DNA from: Hyphomicrobiales bacterium
GTDB lineage: Bacteria; Pseudomonadota; Alphaproteobacteria; Rhizobiales; Rhizobiaceae
Direction: 5' to 3'
NCBI GenBank assembly: GCA_900471605.1
Contig: UCEY01000060.1
Coordinates: 1-53,696, forward strand
DNA length: 53,696 bases
In this document: positions 39,771 through 47,497 of the stretch, piece by piece
Layout of the letters: the number at the start of each line of letters is the position of its first letter
Numbering within the stretch: the stretch's first letter is position 1
The notes under the pieces: generated by a model
Databases searched by the model: none
The model's input: the letters and a program-made list of their open reading frames with translations, nothing else
Told to the model about the DNA's origin: nothing
Program-made: the position numbers and the translations under genes

Positions 39771-41735
39771 ATGTCACTTAAAAACCTTTCCTTGAACAAG
39801 AAGCTGATTATCACCTTCGCGGCGTTGATGTCGGTCTGCCTGCTGGCATCTGCCGGAGTTTACTGGCAGGCGCTGAAATCGAGCAGCTCGTCGGCCCGGC
39901 AGGCTGCCTCCCAGACGATCCTGATGAATGTGGACGCGGCGCTCGAGGCGATGCTGGAACAGGCCGTCAACCAGCGCGGCTTCCTGCTCTTCAAGAGCGA
40001 CAGCACCTATAACGACGTCTTCAACAACCGCGAGAAGATGATCGTTGCGATCGACGCCGCCAAGAAGGCGGCGGTCGGCATGCCGGACATGCTTGCTTCG
40101 CTCGAAGCGATGCGGACCGCGGCCGACGTGTTCCACACCCAGCTCACCGTTCCGCAGCTCGATGCGCGCAAAAATACCAGCAAGCCGATCGAGGAAGTCA
40201 TCGAGATCGGCCGCAACCAGTCGAAGGGCCAGCTCGACGTTTTCCGCGAGGCTGCCGCCAAGATCAAGAAACAGGCTTTCGACCTCTCGACCGCGATGGT
40301 CAATGCGCAGACCAGCGCCCATAACGACCTCCTGCTGACGCTTCTCATCGGCGGTGGCGTAGCCGGCCTGATCGCGGCCGTCCTCGTGTTCGCCCTGTCG
40401 GGCGCCATCGTCAAGCCGATTGTCGGCATGACGGAAGCCATGACCAGCCTTGCCGGCGGCAATCACAACATCGAGGTTCCGGCCCTCGAACGCGGCGACG
40501 AAGTCGGCCGCATGGCCAAGGCCGTCACTGTCTTCAAGGACGCGGCGATCGAGAAGCAGGCCCTTGCCCGCGATGCGGATGCCCTGCGCGAGACCAGCGA
40601 GCGCGAACGTCGCAACAACGATGCCCAGAAGGCACGTGAGGCCGCCGATATCGAGTTCGCGATCGATGCGCTTGCGACCGGCCTCGCAAGCCTTGCCGAT
40701 GGCGACGTCGCCTATCGTCTCGAAAAGCCCTTCTCCGGCAATCTCGATCGGTTGCGCACCGACTTCAACCAGGCGCTCGGCCGGCTGCAGGCCGCCCTCC
40801 AGGCGGTCGGCGAGAACGCATCGGCGATCAGCTCCGGTGCCGGCGAAATTCGCGCCGCGGCCGACGATCTCGGCCGCCGCACCGAGCAGCAGGCCGCCGC
40901 CGTAGAAGAGACCGCCGCCGCCCTCGAACAGGTGACGACCACGGTCAAGGAATCGGCCCGCCGTGCCGAAGATGTCGGCCAGCGTGTCGAGCGCACCCGC
41001 ATCGGCGCGGAAAAATCCGGCGAAGTCGTCCGCCGTGCGGTCTCCGCCATGGAGGAAATCTCCAAGTCCTCGGGCGAAATCAGCAACATCATCAGCGTCA
41101 TCGATGACATTGCCTTCCAGACCAACCTTCTGGCGCTCAATGCCGGCGTCGAGGCGGCTCGCGCCGGCGAAGCCGGCAAGGGTTTTGCGGTCGTCGCACA
41201 GGAAGTCCGCGAACTCGCCCAGCGCTCCGCCAATGCGGCAAAGGAGATCAAGGCGCTGATCACCACTTCCAGCCAGCAGGTGGATGCGGGCGTCGCTCTG
41301 GTCGGCGAGACGGGTCAGGCATTGGAAGCGATCGTTGGCGACGTGCAGCAGATCAACCAGCACCTCTCCGCCATCGTCATCTCCACCCGCGAGCAGTCGA
41401 CCGGCCTCCAGGAGATCAACACCTCGGTGAACGCCATGGACCAGGGCACGCAGCAGAACGCCGCCATGGTCGAGGAGCAGAATGCGGCGAGCCACAAGCT
41501 CGCCCAGGAGGCTCAGGCGCTGGACGCGCTTCTGAGGCAGTTCAACTTCGGCGGAGCGGTGGCCCGCTCCTCCCGACCGGTTGCCGCCGCTGCGGAAGCT
41601 CGCCCGGTCGCCGCCACGGCGGAAGCCCGCCCGGTGGCGTCGCCTGCAAACGCCCTTCGCTCCAGTCTTGCCCGGGCCTTCCCCGGCAAGGCGGCGAGTG
41701 CTGCGGTCGTGAAGGAAGAGTGGTCGGAATTCTGA
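39771..41735 (+). CDS. Methyl-accepting chemotaxis protein, four-helix-bundle sensor type
   Basis: 654 residues. First membrane helix about 12-32, periplasmic all-helical sensor (MNVDAALEAMLEQAVNQRGFLLF onward) to about 185, second helix about 188-212, and HAMP (VKPIVGMTEAMTSLAGGNHNIEVP). A helical linker follows, then the signalling domain with the tip EISNIISVIDDIAFQTNLLALNAG. An Ala/Pro-rich repeat (RPVAAAAEARPVAATAEARPV) forms a flexible tether ending in EEWSEF, a xWxxF-type docking site for CheR/CheB. Start ATG 39771. A terminator follows at 41765-41789. A second receptor with the same tail lies just downstream. Confidence 0.95.
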   Translation: MSLKNLSLNKKLIITFAALMSVCLLASAGVYWQALKSSSSSARQAASQTILMNVDAALEAMLEQAVNQRGFLLFKSDSTYNDVFNNREKMIVAIDAAKKAAVGMPDMLASLEAMRTAADVFHTQLTVPQLDARKNTSKPIEEVIEIGRNQSKGQLDVFREAAAKIKKQAFDLSTAMVNAQTSAHNDLLLTLLIGGGVAGLIAAVLVFALSGAIVKPIVGMTEAMTSLAGGNHNIEVPALERGDEVGRMAKAVTVFKDAAIEKQALARDADALRETSERERRNNDAQKAREAADIEFAIDALATGLASLADGDVAYRLEKPFSGNLDRLRTDFNQALGRLQAALQAVGENASAISSGAGEIRAAADDLGRRTEQQAAAVEETAAALEQVTTTVKESARRAEDVGQRVERTRIGAEKSGEVVRRAVSAMEEISKSSGEISNIISVIDDIAFQTNLLALNAGVEAARAGEAGKGFAVVAQEVRELAQRSANAAKEIKALITTSSQQVDAGVALVGETGQALEAIVGDVQQINQHLSAIVISTREQSTGLQEINTSVNAMDQGTQQNAAMVEEQNAASHKLAQEAQALDALLRQFNFGGAVARSSRPVAAAAEARPVAATAEARPVASPANALRSSLARAFPGKAASAAVVKEEWSEF

Positions 41736-41764
41736 CGCTCCCGATCAACCATCGATAGATGCAG

Positions 41765-41789
41765 AAAGGCCCCGTTCCGGGGCCTTTTT
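41765..41789 (+). terminator. Rho-independent terminator after the MCP gene
   Basis: Perfect nine-base arms AAAGGCCCC and GGGGCCTTT, five-base loop, T-run. Strong. Confidence 0.92.
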
Positions 41790-42038
41790 CGTGTTGCGAA
41801 GGCTTGAACAAGATCCCGGGAATGCTGCTGCTATTGATGGCAGATACGGATCTATCAATCCTGAGTGGTAAATATCGGTATATTTTAAATTAGACAATTT
41901 TAAATTCAGGGAGATCATTTTTACGCCCATAGCGCGCATCGTTGTGCGCATCGCGTACGGCTCGCCGCAGCGAGCTTCCGTCCAGCTGGAAGCCATGACG
42001 ATCGTCTGGATTGTCCGAATAGAGGAAAACGACAGCGC
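41790..42038 (+). promoter_or_regulatory. Leader/promoter region of the second MCP gene
   Basis: Very A/T-rich at 41860-41910, with direct repeats TTTTAAATT at 41883 and 41898 and the inverted repeat AAATAT-CGGT-ATATTT at 41870-41885. Further down is the hairpin GCTCGC-CGCA-GCGAGC at 41960-41975. No gene seen. This probably holds an activator-dependent promoter and a structured leader. Confidence 0.4.
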
Positions 42039-43988
42039 ATGTCCCGCCCCAGCATCAAGACCGTCCTGATAACCCTCTTTGCCGTCATCGGCGTGATATT
42101 CGCCGGCGCGGCCTGGCTCTCGGCACGCGCGGTAAACGACATGAATAACGAGACCGGAGAAATCGCCAGCAACCGTCTCCCCAAGCTCCTGGCGACGGAG
42201 GAAATCGGCAAGGCCTATTTCCGGGTGAATTTCGCCTATGCACGCCACATTCTGGCGCAGACGCCGGAAGACAGGAATGCGGCGGAAGCGTTTTACATCG
42301 AACGGCGGAAAGAGCTGAACGATCAGATCGAAGCGGTCAGGCCGAAGATCGTCAATCCGAAGGGCAAGGAACTGCTCGCAAACCTCGACAAGGCGATCGC
42401 GGCCTATACGCAGGTTGGCGAAACCCTTCTGGCTCTGTCCCGCTCGGACCGGAAAAGCGAAGCTGCCCGTGTCCTGAACGACAAGCTGGTGCCGCAGATC
42501 GAGACGGTGAAGGCGGCGCTGAGTGCGCAGCTCAAGTATAATCAGGACGCGGCCGATCAGGCTTACAAGGACACCCAGGCACTCTACGCATCGACGCTGA
42601 CGGTCAGCTACCTGATCACGGGTGTCTGCTTCCTGATCCTTCTCGGCGCCGGATTTTATTCGATCACCAATATCGCGCGGCCGGTGCGCAGGATCACCTC
42701 GTCCATGCAGGAACTCGCGGCCGGCAATTGCGACGACACCATTCCTTTTGCCGGGCGCGGCGACGAGGTCGGCGCCATGGCCGCTTCCGTCGAAGTCTTC
42801 CGCCAGGCGGCGATCGAAAACCGCCGTTTGACGGCGGAAGCCGAGGAGCAGCGCAGCAGCTACGAGCGGCAGCGCGTCGCGCTCGGCAAGGCGGCCGCGG
42901 AAGAGGCCCGCCGCCAGTTGCTGCAGGCCACGGGCGCATTCGCGAGCGCCCTGAAACATCTCGCTTCCGGCGACCTCAGCTACCGGATCACCGAAACCGT
43001 CTCCGAGGACTTCACGGCCCTCTGCAGCGATTTCAACACCGCCGCCCTGCAGCTTTCGCAGACCCTATCCTCCGTCGCCGAAGCGGCCGGCGCGATCGAC
43101 AACGGCACGCAGGAAATCGCCTCGAGCGCCAACGATCTTTCCAAGCGCACCGAACAGCAGGCGGCTTCGCTCGAAGAGACGGCGGCCGCGCTGGACGAGA
43201 TCACCGCCAATGTCGGCAATTCGACGAAACGCGCCGAAGAGGCGCGCCAGGCGGCAACGCTGGCCAATGACAGCGCCCGCAGGTCTGGGGAGGTGATGGC
43301 GCAGGCGATGCAGGCCATGAGCCGGATCGAGGAATCGTCCAGGCAGATTTCCAGCATCATCGGTGTCATCGACGAGATCGCCTTCCAGACCAACCTGCTG
43401 GCGCTGAATGCCGGCGTCGAGGCGGCGCGTGCCGGCGAGGCGGGCAAGGGTTTCGCCGTGGTTGCCCAGGAAGTCCGGGAACTGGCGCAACGCTCCGCCA
43501 CGGCCGCCAAGGAGATCAAGGGCCTTATCCAGAATTCCGCCGGCGAGGTGGAAAGTGGCGTGAGACTGGTCGGCGGGACCGGCGAGGCGTTGAGGGCGAT
43601 CGAGAACCACATCGTCACCATCAACACCCATATGAATGCCATCGCCATATCCGCCAGGGAACAGTCGACAGGGCTTGCGGAGGTCAATACCGCCGTCAAC
43701 CAGATGGACCAGGTGACGCAGCGCAATGCCGCCATGGTCGAGGAATCGAATGCCGCAAGCACCAGGCTTGCGTCGGAAAGCGTCAGGCTTCGCGATCTGA
43801 TAGGGCAGTTCAAGCTGGCCGGATCCGCGCCGCACGGCGCCGACCAGGGGTGGCGGGCACCCCGGCAGGTGTCGGACAACCGGTGGGCCGGACCACTCCA
43901 TGAAACGCCGCGCGTCAAGGCGGCCCATGCCGCAGGCGGCCGGACGGCCCTGGCGACGGCGGCCAAGGAAGACTGGTCGGAATTCTGA
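42039..43988 (+). CDS. Methyl-accepting chemotaxis protein, 4HB sensor type
   Basis: 649 residues. First helix about 7-29, four-helix-bundle sensor (NNETGEIASNRLPKLLATEEIGKAYFRVNFAYARHIL), second helix about 190-212, HAMP (NIARPVRRITSSMQELAAGN), linker, and signalling domain with tip QISSIIGVIDEIAFQTNLLALNAG. A tail ends in AAKEDWSEF, the same terminal WSEF as the receptor upstream; the sensor regions of the two are unrelated in sequence. It has its own promoter region. The DUF4424 gene follows 83 bases downstream. Confidence 0.95.
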   Translation: MSRPSIKTVLITLFAVIGVIFAGAAWLSARAVNDMNNETGEIASNRLPKLLATEEIGKAYFRVNFAYARHILAQTPEDRNAAEAFYIERRKELNDQIEAVRPKIVNPKGKELLANLDKAIAAYTQVGETLLALSRSDRKSEAARVLNDKLVPQIETVKAALSAQLKYNQDAADQAYKDTQALYASTLTVSYLITGVCFLILLGAGFYSITNIARPVRRITSSMQELAAGNCDDTIPFAGRGDEVGAMAASVEVFRQAAIENRRLTAEAEEQRSSYERQRVALGKAAAEEARRQLLQATGAFASALKHLASGDLSYRITETVSEDFTALCSDFNTAALQLSQTLSSVAEAAGAIDNGTQEIASSANDLSKRTEQQAASLEETAAALDEITANVGNSTKRAEEARQAATLANDSARRSGEVMAQAMQAMSRIEESSRQISSIIGVIDEIAFQTNLLALNAGVEAARAGEAGKGFAVVAQEVRELAQRSATAAKEIKGLIQNSAGEVESGVRLVGGTGEALRAIENHIVTINTHMNAIAISAREQSTGLAEVNTAVNQMDQVTQRNAAMVEESNAASTRLASESVRLRDLIGQFKLAGSAPHGADQGWRAPRQVSDNRWAGPLHETPRVKAAHAAGGRTALATAAKEDWSEF

Positions 43989-44071
43989 TCGTCCCGACAA
44001 GGCCGCCGCCGGTGCCTTTTCCGCCGCGCCGATCCGGTCTATCCTCACGCCGCGATGGGTAGGGGGCTGAC

Positions 44072-45067
44072 ATGCGGTGGAAAATGCTGATCGGTGGATT
44101 GCTGGCCTTTGCGCCTCCCGCATTCGCCAACGATTCCATGGCGGAGCTGAAGACCGGCGGGCTGATCTACGTCCAGACTTCCGATGTCGCAATGGCCGAG
44201 GAACAGCTCTACATTTCCCGCGAGGAAGTGCTGGTCGACTACGTGTTCAAGAACACCAGCGACAAGGATGTCGAAAGCGTCATCGCCTTCCCGATGCCCG
44301 ATATCACCGGCAGCATGGACAGCAATATCGCGCTCGACGATACCGACAGCGACAACTTTCTCGGCTTCTCGGTCGTGCAGGACAGCCGGCAGATCAAGCC
44401 GGAGCTGCAGCAGCGGGTGCTGGCCGCCGGCATCGACCGCACCGACGAACTCGTGGCACGCAACATTCCGCTTCTGCCCTATAGCGACAGGACGCTCGCC
44501 GCGCTCAAGGCCCTGCCTGAAGACGTGAAGACGGCCTGGATCGCCGAGGGCCTCGTGTTCATCGACCGCTACGATGCCGGCAAGGGCTGGCAGGAGGACC
44601 TGCGGCCTCTCTGGACGCTCCGCTCCGTCTATTGGTGGAAGACGAAATTCCCGGCCGGCAAGCCTGTCCGCGTCAGCCACCGCTATAAGCCGAGCGTCGG
44701 CGGCACGGTCGCCATGACTTTCATCGACCAGGGCAAGCCGGGAGCGAACTACAAGGACTATGCCGACCGCTACTGCATCGACGCCGCCTTCATGAAGACC
44801 GCCGCAAAACTCGAAGCGGCGGCCGGAAAAAGCGGCCCGAACTATACGGAGCAATGGGTCTCTTACGTCCTCACCACCGGCGCCAACTGGGGCGGCACGA
44901 TCGGCAAGTTCAAGCTTACGATCGACAAGGGCAAGGCGCAGGACTATGTCAGCTTCTGCGGCGATGGCGTGAAAAAGGTCGGCCCGACGACTTTCGAGAT
45001 GACGGCCGACGATTTTTATCCCCAGAAGGACCTGAACATCCTGTTCCTGACCGCCGCCGACCAGTAA
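44072..45067 (+). CDS. DUF4424 secreted protein
   Basis: 331 residues with a signal peptide (about 1-19, ends PPAFAN). The mature protein is beta-rich and begins DSMAELKTGGLIYVQTSDVAMAEEQLYISRE, which matches DUF4424. It includes DYVFKNTSDKDVESVIAFPMPDI and a single Cys pair (YCIDAAF, SFCGDG) that could form a disulfide. No catalytic motif is recognised. GTAGGGGGCTGAC gives the ribosome site. Probably periplasmic. Confidence 0.85.
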   Translation: MRWKMLIGGLLAFAPPAFANDSMAELKTGGLIYVQTSDVAMAEEQLYISREEVLVDYVFKNTSDKDVESVIAFPMPDITGSMDSNIALDDTDSDNFLGFSVVQDSRQIKPELQQRVLAAGIDRTDELVARNIPLLPYSDRTLAALKALPEDVKTAWIAEGLVFIDRYDAGKGWQEDLRPLWTLRSVYWWKTKFPAGKPVRVSHRYKPSVGGTVAMTFIDQGKPGANYKDYADRYCIDAAFMKTAAKLEAAAGKSGPNYTEQWVSYVLTTGANWGGTIGKFKLTIDKGKAQDYVSFCGDGVKKVGPTTFEMTADDFYPQKDLNILFLTAADQ

Positions 45068-45084
45068 CCGCAGCTCAAATCCCA

Positions 45085-45101
45085 ATTCAATGATATTGAA
45101 T
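45085..45101 (+). promoter_or_regulatory. Palindrome upstream of the cytochrome b561-YceI operon
   Basis: Perfect ATTCAAT-GAT-ATTGAAT, about 83 bases before the cytochrome b561 start. It has the TTCA-N7-TGAA, T-N11-A form common to LysR-family sites. A single ATTCAAT half-site recurs at 46386-46392 after the operon. Confidence 0.5.
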
Positions 45102-45183
45102 GAAACGTGATCGTACCGGTGCTTGCCGGGCGGGCCGAAAAGCAGGATGCTTCCCGTTGTGGTGAAGAGTTCCGGAATGTTCC

Positions 45184-45777
45184 ATGCTGCGCCGCCCTGC
45201 CGATGGCTATGATCCCATCGCGATCGTTCTGCACTGGCTGATCGCGACGTTGATTCTCGGCCTGCTGGTCCTCGGTTTCGTCATGACCCGGCAATCCATC
45301 GATCCCGCCCTGCAGTTCGCACTCTTCCAGTGGCACAAGTCCTTCGGCATGCTGGCGCTGCTTCTGGCCGTGGTGAGGCTTCTTCATTCACTGACCGTCG
45401 TGCGGGTGAAGCCTGTGGAAGGCCTTACTGCCCTGGAACATCGCGCAGCACATGCGATGCACCATCTGCTGCTGGTCCTGGCGGTGGTGGTGCCTGTGGC
45501 CGGCTGGATGATCGCCTCCGTCTCGCCGCTCGAAATCCCCACCTTCGCCTTCAACCTCGTCGTCATCCCGCATCTTCCGGTGCCGAAATCGGATGCCGCC
45601 GAGGCCCTCTGGACGACCGTTCACGCGGTTCTCGCCTATTCCACGCTCGCGCTCGTCTTTCTGCATTCGGGCGCTGCCCTCTACCACCACTATGTCAGGC
45701 ACGACGACGCGCTCACCCGCATGCTCGGCAACCGGCACCGCGCGGTGAAAACGTCCATCGAGGAGCACGGACCATGA
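45184..45777 (+). CDS. Cytochrome b561 family di-heme membrane protein
   Basis: 197 residues, four membrane helices. Likely heme b ligands: His in IVLHWLIATLILG (helix 1), HKSFGMLALLL (helix 2), HAMHHLLLVLAVVVPVAGW (helix 3) and HAVLAYSTLALVFLHSGAALYHH (helix 4). CybB/YodB-type proteins oxidise quinol or pass electrons to periplasmic acceptors such as superoxide. The stop overlaps the yceI start (ATGA), so the two are translationally coupled; this pairing is common in proteobacteria. Confidence 0.92.
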   Translation: MLRRPADGYDPIAIVLHWLIATLILGLLVLGFVMTRQSIDPALQFALFQWHKSFGMLALLLAVVRLLHSLTVVRVKPVEGLTALEHRAAHAMHHLLLVLAVVVPVAGWMIASVSPLEIPTFAFNLVVIPHLPVPKSDAAEALWTTVHAVLAYSTLALVFLHSGAALYHHYVRHDDALTRMLGNRHRAVKTSIEEHGP

Positions 45778-46361
45778 CCCGCAAGACAACCGTCATAGCA
45801 GCGATGCTGCTCACCATGTCGCTTCCCCAGGCCGGCTTTTCGGCGGTGAACGTTCCGAGCCTCACCGAGGCGGCAGGGCGTTATGCCATCTCATCCAGTT
45901 CCCGCATCGCCTTTGCCGTGGACCAGGTCGGCGGGGGCGGCATCAAGGGCAGGTTCGGCAAGTTTTCCGGCACGTTCAACCTGAAGGCCGGCGATCTCGC
46001 CCATTCCATGGTGAACTTCGACCTGAAGCCGGAAAGTGTCAGCACCGGCCAGGATCGTATCGATGCTTTCCTGCGCTCCGGCGCCGTTTTCGATTCCGGT
46101 CATTTCGAGACGATCTCGTTCCGCTCGGAACGGGTCGAGCAGACCGGGCCGGACAGCGCCCGCATCACCGGCACGCTGACCGCCAAGGGGCACAGTTCGC
46201 CGGAGGTCTTCGAGGTGAAGCTGACCTCCTGGAACGGCCGCACGATCGGCTTCAATGTCAGCGGCAAGATCTTCCGCTCGCGTTACGCCATGGATGTCGG
46301 GACCCCGATCTATTCCAATGTCGTGCAGTTCGACATGATGATCGAGGGCGAGCGGAACTAG
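45774..46361 (+). CDS. YceI-family periplasmic lipid-binding protein
   Basis: 195 residues with a signal peptide (about 1-24, ends GFSA). The lipocalin-like beta barrel of the YceI family is recognisable in RIAFAVDQVGGGGIKGRFGKFSGTF, DAFLRSGAVFDSGHFETISFRSERVE, ITGTLTAKGHSSPEVFEVKL and a final SRYAMDVG. Family members bind polyisoprenoids such as ubiquinone precursors, which fits the coupled cytochrome b561. The start ATG lies in the ATGA overlap with the preceding stop. Confidence 0.93.
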   Translation: MTRKTTVIAAMLLTMSLPQAGFSAVNVPSLTEAAGRYAISSSSRIAFAVDQVGGGGIKGRFGKFSGTFNLKAGDLAHSMVNFDLKPESVSTGQDRIDAFLRSGAVFDSGHFETISFRSERVEQTGPDSARITGTLTAKGHSSPEVFEVKLTSWNGRTIGFNVSGKIFRSRYAMDVGTPIYSNVVQFDMMIEGERN

Positions 46362-46615
46362 AGCGCTCCGCTTCCCGCAGATATAATTCAATGGTTGTAA
46401 GTATTACCGCTTCGGGCTGTCGAGGCGAAGCCGCACTTGCGCGCCGGCTTTGCGACATAGAGCCAACCCATTGAGTTAAAATCAAAAATTCTGTGGGGCG
46501 GAGCAGTTTGGAATCTGTCTAGAAAATACTGCTTTTGAAGTATATCCCCATATCCGGCTTGCGTGCCAGCAAAATTATGACACTGTCATCAAGAATATAA
46601 AAGGGGGAAGCGTTT
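46362..46615. other. Intergenic region, A/T-rich on its right half
   Basis: No gene seen. It holds a lone ATTCAAT half-site (46386), a GCTTCG/CGAAGC hairpin at about 46411-46432 that may terminate the upstream operon (no T-run), and an A/T-rich stretch at 46465-46610 likely to carry the promoter of the oxygenase gene. Confidence 0.35.
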
Positions 46616-47473
46616 ATGGATAATACAGTATATCCAATCACCACAGTATATCCAATCGATGTGGAAACTCTTCTTACGGACGTCGATGGTGCCCGTTCGA
46701 TGGCCCGGCAATATGCAGGGGCCTACCAGTCGGCGTCGCCCTATCCGCATATCTGCATCGATAACTTCCTGCCCGATGCGGTCCTGGAAAGGGTTCTGGC
46801 CGACCTGCGCAACCGTCCGGAACAAGAGACGAGCTTTGCGCGAGCACAGGAAAACAAGAAGGTCTCATACGTACCGGAGCGCCTTCCGGCCTATACCAAA
46901 AACCTCTTCTATGCCCTGAACTCGCGCCCGTTCCTGCTTTTCCTCGAAGAGATGACCGGCATCGAAGGGTTGATTCCCGATCCGTTCTTCTTCGGCGCCG
47001 GCGTTCATGAAGTCGCCAATGGCGGGCATCTCGACATCCATGCGGATTTCAACCTGCATTCCAAGATGAAGGTCGAGCGCCGGCTCAACACGCTGATCTA
47101 TCTCAACAAGGGCTGGCGGGAAGAGTGGGGCGGCTCGTTCGAGATCTGGGACAAGGAGATGAAGGGCAAGGTGCACAGCTTCACCCCCCTGTTCAACCGC
47201 ATGGTCACCTTCTCGACCACGTCGGATTCCTTCCACGGCAATCCTGCGGTCGTGAACCATCCGGAGGGCAAGTCGAGAGACTCGATCGCGCTCTATTATT
47301 ACACCGCGACATGGGACGATTCCCGCAAGTCGCATTCGACGCTCTTCAAGCCGCGGCCGAACTCCGTCGACAAGAAGGACTATGCCGAAATCCGCCGCGA
47401 CGTCCTGCGGGATTTTACCCCGCCGATGCTCTATCGCAAGATCATCGGCCCCCTGAGCCGCCTCGGCTTTTAG
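46616..47473 (+). CDS. 2-oxoglutarate/Fe(II)-dependent oxygenase, prolyl-4-hydroxylase-like
   Basis: 285 residues. The double-stranded beta-helix iron site is visible: H-x-D in GGHLDIHADFN (about 137-147), distal His in SDSFHGNPAVV (about 202-212) and a 2-oxoglutarate-binding Arg in SRDSIALYYYTA. Members hydroxylate protein prolines, sugars or small molecules; some are linked to surface polysaccharide or capsule loci. AAGGGGGAAG eight bases before the ATG is a strong ribosome site. The N-terminus is encoded by an 18-base tandem duplication giving TVYPI twice. It is convergent with dxs, 24 bases from its end. Confidence 0.88.
   Translation: MDNTVYPITTVYPIDVETLLTDVDGARSMARQYAGAYQSASPYPHICIDNFLPDAVLERVLADLRNRPEQETSFARAQENKKVSYVPERLPAYTKNLFYALNSRPFLLFLEEMTGIEGLIPDPFFFGAGVHEVANGGHLDIHADFNLHSKMKVERRLNTLIYLNKGWREEWGGSFEIWDKEMKGKVHSFTPLFNRMVTFSTTSDSFHGNPAVVNHPEGKSRDSIALYYYTATWDDSRKSHSTLFKPRPNSVDKKDYAEIRRDVLRDFTPPMLYRKIIGPLSRLGF
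46625..46660 (+). repeat. 18-base tandem duplication at the start of the oxygenase gene
   Basis: The 15 bases ACAGTATATCCAATC occur at 46625 and 46643, in frame, coding TVYPI-T-TVYPI. The stretch is far more A/T-rich than the rest of the gene. Confidence 0.9.
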
Positions 47474-47497
47474 TTCGGGAGAGCCAGAAGGCCAGGC

